64,000 nucleotides of DNA from positions 1 through 64,000 of the forward strand of contig NZ_JAEUXI010000003.1 of NCBI RefSeq assembly GCF_016775005.1. The letters run 5' to 3'. Below the pieces are notes generated by a model. That model searched no databases. It saw only the letters and a program-made list of their open reading frames with translations, and was not told the DNA's origin. This document shows, in pieces, positions 18,691-28,694 of the stretch. Within the stretch, counting starts at the first letter, position 1. Every line of letters starts with the position of its first letter. The stretch is from Streptococcus suis (GTDB lineage Bacteria > Bacillota > Bacilli > Lactobacillales > Streptococcaceae). Position numbers and translations under genes: made by a program.

Positions 18691-18706
18691 TGGTACACTA
18701 GATATA
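18691..18706 (+). promoter_or_regulatory. Extended -10 promoter of rlmH
   Basis: TGG-TACACT (18691-18699) forms an extended -10 whose expected start point coincides with the rlmH ATG at 18706. No ribosome binding site precedes that ATG, so the transcript may be leaderless. Confidence 0.5.
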
Positions 18707-19185
18707 TGAAAGTAAAAGTGATTAGTGTTGGAAAACTAAAAGAAAAATATTTGAAAGATGGCTTGGCTGAGTACAGTAAACGAATTTCTCGCTTTGCCCA
18801 GCTAGAACTAATTGAGTTAGCTGATGAAAAGACACCGGATAAGGCAAGTTCAGCAGAAAATCAGGCTATTCTGAAAAAAGAAGCAGACCGGATTCTTCCT
18901 AAAATTGGAGAACGGGATTTTGTTGTTGTCTTAGCTATCGAAGGAAAACAATTTCCCTCAGAGGATTTTAGTAAACAGTTGGCCAGTGCTGCCTTGCAAG
19001 GCTACTCTACCATTAGTTTTGTGATTGGAGGTAGCCTTGGTTTGGATCCTTCTGTAAAAAGCAGAGCGAATTTGTTGCTGAGCTTTGGAAAACTGACCCT
19101 GCCCCATCAGTTGATGAAACTTGTTTTGGTGGAGCAGATTTATCGAGCATTTATGATTCAACAAGGAAGTCCTTACCATAAGTAA
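18706..19185 (+). CDS. rlmH: 23S rRNA pseudouridine1915 N3-methyltransferase RlmH
   Basis: SPOUT-fold methyltransferase acting on pseudouridine 1915 of 23S rRNA in the assembled 70S ribosome. The 159-residue protein starts [15 protein letters not shown], the family N-terminus, and has the SAM-binding knot motif [10 protein letters not shown]. The C-terminus [16 protein letters not shown] is typical. A longer reading frame opens at 18646, but the added residues are not family-like, so 18706 is chosen. First plus-strand gene on this side of the origin. A parS site touches its stop codon. Confidence 0.96.
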   Translation: MKVKVISVGKLKEKYLKDGLAEYSKRISRFAQLELIELADEKTPDKASSAENQAILKKEADRILPKIGERDFVVVLAIEGKQFPSEDFSKQLASAALQGYSTISFVIGGSLGLDPSVKSRANLLLSFGKLTLPHQLMKLVLVEQIYRAFMIQQGSPYHK

Positions 19186-19201
19186 GGTTTCACGTGAAAC
19201 A
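19186..19201. other. parS: parS centromere site
   Basis: GGTTTCACGTGAAACA matches the 16-bp parS consensus TGTTTCACGTGAAACA at 15 of 16 positions, the palindromic core intact. It lies just after the rlmH stop, 3 kb from dnaA. Confidence 0.88.
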
Positions 19202-19217
19202 AGGAAGAGTTTAGAAA

Positions 19218-19892
19218 ATGAAAAAAACATATCGAGTCTATGAAGGATTGCGGATTGCCCTGAGTTTGACCTTTATGAGTGGCTATCTGAATACCTTTAC
19301 TTACTTGACCCAAGAAGGGCGATTTGCTGGTGTGCAATCAGGAAATGTTATCTACTTAGCCTATCATCTGGCCTTAGGAAATCTCTACCAGGCCTTTAGT
19401 TTTTTGGTACCCATTATTTTTTTCTGTCTGGGACAATGGTTTACTTATCTGATGAAGAGGGCTTTCATAGAACGTAAGTGGCCTTGGCATTTTTCATCTA
19501 GCCTGGTCATAACAGGTTTGCTATTATTAGATTGTTTGTTGACACATCTCTTTCCCCCACTTTTTACGATTGCCATCCTTGCTTTTGCAGCTTCTATTCA
19601 GGTTGAAAGTTTTCGACACCTAAGAGGACATCCCTATGCCAATGTTATGATGACTGGAAATGTAAAAAATGCTTCTTACCTTTGGTTTAAAGGAGTTATG
19701 GAAAAGAATACAACTAATCTGAAACAGGGCTTGGCTATTTTTTATACAATTCTTTCTTTTATTTGTGGCGTCATGGTATCGACCCAGCTTTCTACTCGTT
19801 TTAATGAAGCGGCCCTTTATTTTCTCTTAGTACCTGCCCTCTTTATCAACTATCAATTATGGATGGAAAAACGAAAAGAGCCTTCAAAATGA
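19218..19892 (+). CDS. YoaK/DUF1275 family membrane protein
   Basis: A 224-residue polytopic protein with about six membrane segments (for example FLVPIIFFCLGQWFTYLM, LFTIAILAFAASIQVESF and LAIFYTILSFICGVMV). The family-typical N-terminal GYLNTFTYLTQEGRFAGVQSGNVIY and central ANVMMTGNVKNA signatures are present. The function of this family is unknown. It follows rlmH by 32 bp across a parS site. A terminator overlaps its stop codon. Confidence 0.85.
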   Translation: MKKTYRVYEGLRIALSLTFMSGYLNTFTYLTQEGRFAGVQSGNVIYLAYHLALGNLYQAFSFLVPIIFFCLGQWFTYLMKRAFIERKWPWHFSSSLVITGLLLLDCLLTHLFPPLFTIAILAFAASIQVESFRHLRGHPYANVMMTGNVKNASYLWFKGVMEKNTTNLKQGLAIFYTILSFICGVMVSTQLSTRFNEAALYFLLVPALFINYQLWMEKRKEPSK

Positions 19893-19905
19893 AGACTCTT
19901 TTTTT
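19874..19905 (+). terminator. Terminator after the DUF1275 gene
   Basis: AGAGCCTTC and GAAGACTCT form a hairpin with one internal mismatch, followed by a run of T. It overlaps the gene's stop codon and abuts the 3' end of the opposing tRNA-Arg gene. Confidence 0.7.
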
Positions 19906-19978
19906 GATTCCAGCAGGATTCGAACCTGCGACCGTTCGCTTAGAAGGCGAATGCTCTATCCAGCTGAGCTATGGAACC
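19905..19978 (-). tRNA. tRNA-Arg (TCT anticodon)
   Basis: Read on the minus strand, the cloverleaf has an acceptor stem GGTTCCA/TGGAATC (one G-U), a D-arm with AGCTCAGCTGG and a T-loop GGTTCGAATCC. The anticodon stem TTCGC/GCGAA encloses CTTCTAA, giving anticodon TCT, which reads AGA arginine codons. CCA is not encoded. Confidence 0.93.
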
Positions 19979-20042
19979 GACAACTCTTTCATTGTACATC
20001 AAAGAACTTTGGATGTCAAGTTGAGAAAAATGAAAAAAAGTG

Positions 20043-20071
20043 TTGACAAAGAATTTTGAATAGATTATACT
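20043..20071 (+). promoter_or_regulatory. Promoter of the tRNA-Glu/tRNA-Asn operon
   Basis: TTGACA (20043-20048) and TATACT (20066-20071) are separated by 17 bp, with transcription expected to begin about 10 bp before tRNA-Glu. Confidence 0.85.
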
Positions 20072-20089
20072 AGATATTGTTCTGATTAT

Positions 20090-20161
20090 GGTCCGTTGGT
20101 CAAGGGGTTAAGACACCGCCTTTTCACGGCGGTAACACGGGTTCGAATCCCGTACGGACTG
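20090..20161 (+). tRNA. tRNA-Glu (TTC anticodon)
   Basis: A 72-nt cloverleaf with acceptor GGTCCGT/ACGGACT (G-U at the end) and anticodon stem CCGCC/GGCGG around TTTTCAC, giving anticodon TTC. The T-arm is CGGGTTCGAATCCCG. CCA is not encoded. Confidence 0.94.
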
Positions 20162-20166
20162 TATCA

Positions 20167-20239
20167 TCCGCCATAGCTCAGTCGGTAGAGCGCATGACTG
20201 TTAATCATGATGTCACAGGTTCGAGCCCTGTTGGCGGAG
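20167..20239 (+). tRNA. tRNA-Asn (GTT anticodon)
   Basis: A 73-nt cloverleaf with acceptor TCCGCCA/TGGCGGA and anticodon stem ATGA/TCAT around CTGTTAA, giving anticodon GTT. The T-arm contains GGTTCGAGCCC. It lies 5 bp after tRNA-Glu and is co-transcribed with it. Confidence 0.94.
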
Positions 20240-20243
20240 TAGT

Positions 20244-20265
20244 GCACCGTGAGGTGCTTTTTCTT
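20244..20265 (+). terminator. Terminator of the tRNA operon
   Basis: GCACC and GGTGC pair around GTGA and are followed by a T-rich run, directly after tRNA-Asn. Confidence 0.75.
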
Positions 20266-20286
20266 TTTCAGCAGTGGAGATTGAAA

Positions 20287-20316
20287 AGAGGTCGAATCAT
20301 TCGACCTCTTTTTTTG
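20287..20316. terminator. Bidirectional terminator between the tRNAs and yfhO-like gene
   Basis: GAGGTCGAA and TTCGACCTC form a 9-bp stem with a 3-nt loop, flanked by A and T runs. It can stop tRNA read-through on the plus strand (T7 run) and, less strongly, the minus-strand gene ending at 20339. Confidence 0.75.
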
Positions 20317-20338
20317 TTGAAACATGGGGATGAGAAGA

Positions 20339-22933
20339 CTAGGTCTGAGGCTTTAAAAGTTCCTGTTTCCTTGTTCTTCTCCGCCATTCATAGAGAATAA
20401 ACACAAGCAGTCCCAGAATAGAGAGTCCTAGTCCCAGGAAAAATCCTTGAGGTATGAAGGTCAGTTGGAGTTTGCCTTGGCCAGCAGGGACATCTATTTT
20501 CATAAAGCCACCTTGTGCTTTTTTGATTGTGACAGGTTGACCATCCAGTGTAGCAGACCAACCCTTATCATAAGGCAGGGTCAAGAGGACGGATGCCTCT
20601 TCTTGACTCGTATAGGAGATATCTACCTGATTACCTGAAACTGTTGTTGTAATGTCCTTTTCTTGTAAAACTTGGACAGCTTCAAGAAAGTTCTGGGTAT
20701 GTAGTTGGAAAAATTGAGGTTGGTCATAAGAAACCTGGCTATTTTGAGGGAAGGAGAGGGTGACTGTGATTTCTTGCTCTTCTTGGAAATAGCCTACGTT
20801 AAAGAAGGAGAAGCTATTGTCAATCCCATACTGCAGACTGGTGCTAGCAACAGAAATTTGGATGGATTCTGAGTTGCTGTTGGTAAAGGTTAGGTGTGGC
20901 AAATTGAGATAGACTTGGCTATTCGCAGGCACATGGAGTGTATAGGTAGCTGAAGCCATTTCTTGTCCATCAACTTGATTGACAGTCACACGATTTTCTA
21001 ATACCTCTGTATTGCTAGAAGCTAGGATAGAGACAGGATAGAAGTAACGGAGATCAAGTCCAGTCAGCTGATTAAGGAAGTTGGTTTGGTTATCCAAGGT
21101 CATTTTGGTCAAATCAAAATCAGTGTAAACACCCTCTGTAAGAATGGCAAGTCCTTGTGCATATTGATTTTCATAGAGGCTAATGGTGTCCGTACTTTTT
21201 TCGAAAAGAAAGCCAAACTTCTCAGGATTTGTTTCATCTAAATTGTAACGAATACCAAAGAGACTGTCTGCAATGATGGTATTATTTTGGTAACGGAGGT
21301 TCAGATTGGTTCCATCTGAACGGAAGCCCAATTTGTCCAGAACAGAGCTGGAGGATCGGTTTCGTATAGAAGAAAACTGCGAAATCCCGTTATAGTTGAA
21401 TTTCATGCTATCATTACCAGTTTGTGGCGACAGTCTTTCCATTCGATAGAATTCTTCTTGCTCTTCTTTTGTATAGTTGACAAGATTGTCAATGTCTGTC
21501 AACTGCTCTTCATAATTGGAACGGCTCGGAAAATGCCATTCATTGGCTAGTCCAGTCACTTGATAGTAGGAGTGGAGAGAGATTTCTAAAAGACTAAAGA
21601 GTAAGCTAGACAGAGCAAATAGCTGGAAAGAAAGTTTTCGATGGACCAAGACCCAGAAAAGGACTGCATAGGCGAAAAGAAATTCAAGGGTGTAAAGGAA
21701 GTTGACAGTCTCTAAAAATGCATAGTGTTCTCTGAATAAATAGGTTGCTCCGATACCTGCTAATAAGAAGCCAAAAATAGCATAGACAGCTGATTTCGAA
21801 ATATCAGAAGCCCTGTTTAAGGCCGCAGCTGCAGTAAAGATTAGTAAGAGAGAAAAGAGCCAAGCATAGCGATGAAGAAACATATTTGGCGCGTGCATTC
21901 CCTGCCATAGTAAGTCTAAGAATTGCAAATAGAAACTAGCGATGAGGACAGCAAATACACCTGCATAAGCGAGTTTAACCCGACTTGGGATTGTAGAGAT
22001 TGTAAAGAAACAAAGGGCTGCAATTACAGGAAAAAGTCCAACAGAGATCATTGGAATGGAGCCAAATTTTGTGGTATCAAAGGCGCCCACTAGATTCTTG
22101 GCAATGATGTCAAGATACCAGGAGTTTTCTGTAAACGTTCTTGACAACTCTGTAAATGTCTCGCCGTGTGTTTTTAAATCTAGGTAGGTTGGTAACAACA
22201 TGATGAGACTAGTTAGGGCAGCTAAGAGTGAGACCAGGGTAAAGTCTAGACAATTTTTCTTCCACTGGCTTGGCTGCCAGCTAACTTGAGCTAGGAACCA
22301 TAAGCAGAGAAAGAGTGCCATCATATAGCCAAAGTAGTAGTTTTGAACAAAAAGGCAGGTGAGGGCAAGATAGTAGAGCTTTCTTCCCTTTCCTTGAATC
22401 AACCAGTGCAAGCCCAACAAAATCAATGGTGCCAGAATAAAGACATCCAACCAAACAGAAATTTCTAACTGACTAGTCGCAAAACTCATCAAGGAAAAGC
22501 TAGTTGACAGCAGTAGCAAGAGATTGGTCAGAAGGTTTTTAAAACACTGTTTTAGACTAAAGTAGGTTGACAGTCCTATCAAGCCAAACTTGACAATGGT
22601 TAACAGGTAGATGGCATCTGGCATAGTCTCCACGTCGAAGAAAAAAACAAGAGGAGAGAGGAAAGAACCTAGATAATACGAGGAGAGGGCATAGAAATTT
22701 AGACCGAGTCCACTTGTAAAGGTGTAGAATAAAGAACCATCTCCATGTAGAGCATTCCGAAGGGCCTGATGGAAAATGACATACTGATGGAAGCCATCAC
22801 TTGCTAAAATTGTCGTATCACTTCCCCACCAGATTCCCTTGCTTGCTAAAATAGCTACCATAATAGTTGCAGGTAGGAAAAATGAAAGGAAATAAGGAAA
22901 GAAGGTTGGGTATTTTTTAAAAAATTTTTTCAT
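20339..22933 (-). CDS. YfhO-family polytopic membrane glycosyltransferase-like protein
   Basis: An 864-residue protein with about a dozen membrane helices through its N-terminal half. A long extracellular region follows (about residues 470-825, rich in beta-strand and Asn) and a final helix near 835-855. This is the GT-C-like layout of YfhO proteins, members of which are implicated in glycosylating lipoteichoic acid or wall polymers in other Firmicutes. N-terminal residues include WGSDTTILASDGFHQYV, resembling the conserved acidic loop of that fold. The actual acceptor here is unknown. It is downstream of an ABC-F gene on the same strand, with a terminator between. Confidence 0.82.
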   Translation of the reverse strand: MKKFFKKYPTFFPYFLSFFLPATIMVAILASKGIWWGSDTTILASDGFHQYVIFHQALRNALHGDGSLFYTFTSGLGLNFYALSSYYLGSFLSPLVFFFDVETMPDAIYLLTIVKFGLIGLSTYFSLKQCFKNLLTNLLLLLSTSFSLMSFATSQLEISVWLDVFILAPLILLGLHWLIQGKGRKLYYLALTCLFVQNYYFGYMMALFLCLWFLAQVSWQPSQWKKNCLDFTLVSLLAALTSLIMLLPTYLDLKTHGETFTELSRTFTENSWYLDIIAKNLVGAFDTTKFGSIPMISVGLFPVIAALCFFTISTIPSRVKLAYAGVFAVLIASFYLQFLDLLWQGMHAPNMFLHRYAWLFSLLLIFTAAAALNRASDISKSAVYAIFGFLLAGIGATYLFREHYAFLETVNFLYTLEFLFAYAVLFWVLVHRKLSFQLFALSSLLFSLLEISLHSYYQVTGLANEWHFPSRSNYEEQLTDIDNLVNYTKEEQEEFYRMERLSPQTGNDSMKFNYNGISQFSSIRNRSSSSVLDKLGFRSDGTNLNLRYQNNTIIADSLFGIRYNLDETNPEKFGFLFEKSTDTISLYENQYAQGLAILTEGVYTDFDLTKMTLDNQTNFLNQLTGLDLRYFYPVSILASSNTEVLENRVTVNQVDGQEMASATYTLHVPANSQVYLNLPHLTFTNSNSESIQISVASTSLQYGIDNSFSFFNVGYFQEEQEITVTLSFPQNSQVSYDQPQFFQLHTQNFLEAVQVLQEKDITTTVSGNQVDISYTSQEEASVLLTLPYDKGWSATLDGQPVTIKKAQGGFMKIDVPAGQGKLQLTFIPQGFFLGLGLSILGLLVFILYEWRRRTRKQELLKPQT

Positions 22934-22945
22934 AGTTTATAAGAA

Positions 22946-22965
22946 AAGGCGAGCTGACTCGCCTT
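22946..22965 (-). terminator. Terminator of the ABC-F gene
   Basis: Perfect 8-bp inverted repeat AAGGCGAG/CTCGCCTT with loop CTGA, followed on the minus strand by TTTTCTTAT. It lies 14 bp after the ABC-F stop. Confidence 0.85.
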
Positions 22966-22978
22966 GGTTCTATCTTAT

Positions 22979-24601
22979 TTAGGCCTTCCACAATTCCTGT
23001 ACCTTTGCTTGTACTTCTGCATTTTCTAGGAATTCATCATAGGTTTCATCAATACGGTCGATGACGCCATTTTTTGAAATAACGATGATGTGGTTAGCAA
23101 GTGTTTGGATAAATTCGTGGTCATGGCTAGCAAAGATGATAGACTCTTTGAAGGCTTTCAAACCATCGTTCAGACTGGAAATGGATTCCAAGTCCAAGTG
23201 ATTGGTTGGATCATCTAAGACCAAGACATTTGACTTGAGGAGCATGAGTTTTGATAACATCACGCGCACCTTTTCTCCCCCTGACAAGACGTTGACAGGT
23301 TTGTTAACCTCATCGCCAGAGAAGAGCATACGGCCCAAGAAACCGCGCAAGAAGGTATTGTCATCTTCTTCCTTGCTGGCAAAATTACGAAGCCAATCAA
23401 GGATGGATTCATTGCTATCGAAGTCACGAGTGTTGTCTTTTGGTAAGTAGGACTGACTAGTAGTGACACCCCACTTGACAGTTCCTTCGTATTCGATATC
23501 TCCCATAAGAGCACGAATGAGGGCAGTTGTTTGGATGTCGTTTTGACCAATGAGAGCAGTCTTATCACCTGGACGTAGGATAAAGTTGATATTGTCTAAG
23601 ATTGTTTCGCCATCAATGACAACTTTCAAGTTTTCAACTGTTAAGAGGTCGTTACCGATCTCACGTTCTGCCTTGAAGTTGATAAATGGATACTTACGGC
23701 TTGAAGGAATGATTTCTTCCAACTCAATCTTATCCAACATCTTTTTACGAGAGGTAGCTTGTTTGGATTTTGAAGCATTGGCAGAGAAACGGGCAACGAA
23801 TTCTTGCAATTCTTTGATTTTTTCTTCTGCTTTTGCGTTACGGTCTGCTTGCAGACGGGCAGCCAATTCACTTGATTGTTTCCAGAAGTCGTAGTTACCA
23901 ACGAAAATCTTGATTTTTCCAAAGTCAAGGTCGGCCATGTGGGTACATACTTTGTTGAGGAAGTGGCGGTCGTGGGATACGACAATAACGGTATTTTCGA
24001 AATCAATCAAGAAATCTTCGAGCCAGTTGATGGATTGAATGTCTAGACCGTTGGTTGGCTCGTCCAAAAGAAGAACATCTGGTTTACCAAAAAGTGCCTT
24101 AGCCAAGAGGACCTTAACCTTCTCACCGTTGGTTAATTCGCTCATGTTTTGGTAGTGGAGGTCTTCTGAAATGTTGAGGTTTTGGAGTAATTGTGAAGCT
24201 TCACTTTCAGCTTCCCAACCACCAAGTTCAGCAAACTCACCTTCTAATTCAGCGGCACGAACACCATCTTCATCAGAAAAATCTTCCTTCATGTAAATGG
24301 CATCTTTCTCTTTCATGATGCTGTAAAGTTGCTCATTTCCCATGATAACGACGTCAATTACGCGCTCATCTTCATAGTCAAAGTGGTTCTGACGCAATAC
24401 AGATAGGCGTTCATCTGGACCGAGTGAGATATGGCCTGTTGATGGTTCAATGTCGCCTGCAAGAATTTTCAAGAAAGTTGATTTACCAGCGCCATTGGCA
24501 CCAATCAAGCCGTAGGTGTTTCCAGCTGTAAACTTAATGTTGACATCGTCAAATAATTTGCGGTCGCTAAAGCGGAGCGACACGTCTGATACTGTAAGCA
24601 T
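22979..24601 (-). CDS. ABC-F family ATPase (YbiT-type translation factor)
   Basis: A 540-residue soluble protein with two ABC ATPase domains and no membrane segments, the hallmark of ABC-F ribosome-associated factors. Domain 1 (residues 1-250) has a normal Walker A GANGAGKS, the signature LTNGEKVKV and Walker B DVLLLDEPT. A charged linker (about 250-300) follows. Domain 2 has the signature LSGGEKVRV and Walker B VLVLDDPTNHLD, but its Walker A position reads GQNDIQTT, without the usual lysine. YbiT-type ABC-F proteins are thought to rescue or tune stalled ribosomes; antibiotic protection is not evident. Confidence 0.9.
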   Translation of the reverse strand: MLTVSDVSLRFSDRKLFDDVNIKFTAGNTYGLIGANGAGKSTFLKILAGDIEPSTGHISLGPDERLSVLRQNHFDYEDERVIDVVIMGNEQLYSIMKEKDAIYMKEDFSDEDGVRAAELEGEFAELGGWEAESEASQLLQNLNISEDLHYQNMSELTNGEKVKVLLAKALFGKPDVLLLDEPTNGLDIQSINWLEDFLIDFENTVIVVSHDRHFLNKVCTHMADLDFGKIKIFVGNYDFWKQSSELAARLQADRNAKAEEKIKELQEFVARFSANASKSKQATSRKKMLDKIELEEIIPSSRKYPFINFKAEREIGNDLLTVENLKVVIDGETILDNINFILRPGDKTALIGQNDIQTTALIRALMGDIEYEGTVKWGVTTSQSYLPKDNTRDFDSNESILDWLRNFASKEEDDNTFLRGFLGRMLFSGDEVNKPVNVLSGGEKVRVMLSKLMLLKSNVLVLDDPTNHLDLESISSLNDGLKAFKESIIFASHDHEFIQTLANHIIVISKNGVIDRIDETYDEFLENAEVQAKVQELWKA

Positions 24602-24664
24602 AGTTTCTCCTATATTCTATCTATTGGATTCATTTTACTAGAAAGTGGGTGAATTTTCAATGAA

Positions 24665-25528
24665 TTACATTGGAATTAAAATGTCTTGATCGTAGTTTTT
24701 TTGTAAGCTAAAGCCACGGCCACGAACTTGGCTGGCAGGCATGACCACCATAAAGGCAGTTTGATCAATGTTTAAAACTGCTGTTTCAATCTTCTGAAAT
24801 TCATGGATGGAAATAGTGGTCATCAGCATGCGTTTTTCCTTACCTGTAAACCCACCGACAACAGGGAGTTCGGTCACCCCGCGATCTGCTGTTTCGGTAA
24901 TGTATTTTTTAATTTCAGGAAAGTTTTCTGAAATAATCATGATGTTTCGAGAAGATTCTGTACCTGACATCATACGGTTGATAACATAGGTAATGGTCAT
25001 TAGTGCCAAAATCGAGTACATGACGGTATCTGGATCAAAGGCAATAAAACCAAGTCCGACAACAATTCCATCGCTGATTGACATAGCGAGACTGAGCGGA
25101 AGAGGTGTATATTTGTGGAGCAATTGGATGACAATCCCTGTTCCTCCTGTGGAAGAATTCCCAAGGAAGACCAATCCGAGTCCAAATCCGATAATGATGC
25201 CTCCGAAAATAGCTGCGAGAAAGATATTGTCTGTCAAGGTTGGTAAACCAGCTGTCAACTTGATACAAAATGGATAAACCAAGGAACCGTAAACGGTTTT
25301 TATGAAAACAGATTTTCCTAAAAAGACCCAACAAAGTATCAAGAGGGGAATGTTGCAGTACAGGACAAAGTCAGAAGGGTTCCAGCCCAAGAGTTTGTTG
25401 AGGGCAATAGCCAAACCTCCAACACCACCGGATACGATATTATTTCCTAAAAATAGACTATTGAACCCAATAGCCATGATAATGGAACCAGCTGTCACAA
25501 GTGCAAAGTCTTTTAGTTTTTGTTGCAT
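24665..25528 (-). CDS. YitT family membrane protein (DUF161/DUF2179)
   Basis: A 287-residue membrane protein with about five helices in its first 200 residues. The motifs GGVGGLAIALN and GNSSTGGTGIVIQLL are typical. A cytoplasmic C-terminal DUF2179 domain (RNIMIISENFPEIKKYI...GVTELPVVGGFTGKEKRMLM) follows. Function is unknown; a transporter role is guessed for the family. The frame is open to 25600, but the extra residues look non-native and the ATG at 25528 gives the family's usual N-terminus. A TTG at about 25540, with AGGTGAGG upstream, is an alternative start. A second YitT protein lies at 61984. Confidence 0.82.
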   Translation of the reverse strand: MQQKLKDFALVTAGSIIMAIGFNSLFLGNNIVSGGVGGLAIALNKLLGWNPSDFVLYCNIPLLILCWVFLGKSVFIKTVYGSLVYPFCIKLTAGLPTLTDNIFLAAIFGGIIIGFGLGLVFLGNSSTGGTGIVIQLLHKYTPLPLSLAMSISDGIVVGLGFIAFDPDTVMYSILALMTITYVINRMMSGTESSRNIMIISENFPEIKKYITETADRGVTELPVVGGFTGKEKRMLMTTISIHEFQKIETAVLNIDQTAFMVVMPASQVRGRGFSLQKNYDQDILIPM

Positions 25529-25612
25529 AGGTCGCAATACCTCACCTTTTTTTCTTATAAACTCAATCTCTATTATCGCTGATTCAGACAGTCTCGTCAA
25601 GGCTTGGAAGTA

Positions 25613-25641
25613 TTGACTTTCTAATTTTTAAGCGGTATAAT
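25613..25641 (+). promoter_or_regulatory. Promoter of the trpS T-box transcript
   Basis: TTGACT (25613-25618) and TATAAT (25636-25641) with a 17-bp spacer, just upstream of the T-box leader. Confidence 0.85.
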
Positions 25642-25649
25642 TGTATTCA

Positions 25650-25870
25650 ATCAGAAGAGTAGGTAATCTTCCATTTTTAGAGAGCTTGTGGTCGCTGCAA
25701 ACAGGTAATGGTGATTAGTGAATGGACTGATTTTGTAATGAATTCGAACCAATAAGGATTCGGCTAGCAGGCCTTATGTGCATAGAGATGGGAGTATGTT
25801 CTCCTAAGTAAGGTGGTACCGTGTCCTTGACGCCCTTGCACAGTTTCTGTGCGGGGCTTTTTTTATGAAA
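25650..25870 (+). promoter_or_regulatory. Tryptophan T-box riboswitch of trpS
   Basis: A 220-nt leader with the conserved T-box core AAGGTGGTACCGTG (about 25810-25823), followed by a strong terminator. In the terminator GCCCTTGCACAG pairs with CTGTGCGGGGC and a T7 run follows (25832-25864). A TGG triplet at 25723-25725 in the specifier region fits tryptophan. Uncharged tRNA-Trp would stabilise the antiterminator and switch on trpS. Confidence 0.93.
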
Positions 25871-25882
25871 ATTATCAGATGA

Positions 25883-26917
<1,035 letters not shown>

Positions 26918-26931
26918 ATTAACAATCAAAG

Positions 26932-26960
26932 AGCAATGTTGAAAAAACGTTGCTTTTTTC
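26932..26960 (+). terminator. Terminator of trpS
   Basis: AGCAATGTT pairs with AACGTTGCT (one G-U), then a T6 run; it begins 14 bp after the trpS stop. Confidence 0.82.
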
Positions 26961-27064
26961 ATGTTTTTTAAAAGTAAGTAAAAACCAAACGTTCGATTTT
27001 CTAAAAGAAAGTAGGAATGAATTTTCTGAATTTTTATCTAAGAAGAGATTAAAGCGAATAATCA

Positions 27065-27092
27065 TTGACAAATGATTTCAAAATGTTATCAT
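27065..27092 (+). promoter_or_regulatory. Promoter of guaB
   Basis: TTGACA (27065-27070) and TATCAT (27087-27092) with a 16-bp spacer, 45 bp before the guaB start. The remaining trpS-guaB gap (26961-27064) is AT-rich, with no clear riboswitch. Confidence 0.65.
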
Positions 27093-27103
27093 AAATAAAA
27101 TAA

Positions 27104-28618
<1,515 letters not shown>

Positions 28619-28632
28619 TGATACAATAAAAA

Positions 28633-28657
28633 AAGACCCTGGTTGACAGGGTCTTTT
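28633..28657 (+). terminator. Terminator of guaB
   Basis: Perfect 9-bp inverted repeat AAGACCCTG/CAGGGTCTT around GTTGA, followed by TTTT, 14 bp after the stop codon. Confidence 0.88.
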
Positions 28658-28691
28658 ACACTTTTGTAAACAAAATTTACAAAAGTGTAAA
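28655..28691. repeat. Perfect 16-bp inverted repeat between guaB and recF
   Basis: TTTACACTTTTGTAAA (28655-28670) is repeated in inverse orientation at 28676-28691 with a 5-nt loop. Each arm is itself a TTTACA-N4-TGTAAA palindrome. No T run follows on either strand, so it is an atypical terminator; it may act as a stabilising 3' structure for recF or guaB. Confidence 0.7.
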
Positions 28692-28694
28692 GAG

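Noticed and set aside
19859..20059. Open frame of 66 codons running through tRNA-Arg
   Set aside because: It overlaps the tRNA gene and a terminator; reading through structured RNA on the opposite strand is an artefact.
20194..20400. Open frame of 68 codons beginning inside tRNA-Asn
   Set aside because: It starts in the tRNA and crosses two terminators, with no ribosome binding site.
26986..26998. Possible PurR box upstream of guaB (minus strand AAAATCGAACGTT)
   Set aside because: Two mismatches to the PurBox consensus and no second box nearby; too weak to report as a site.
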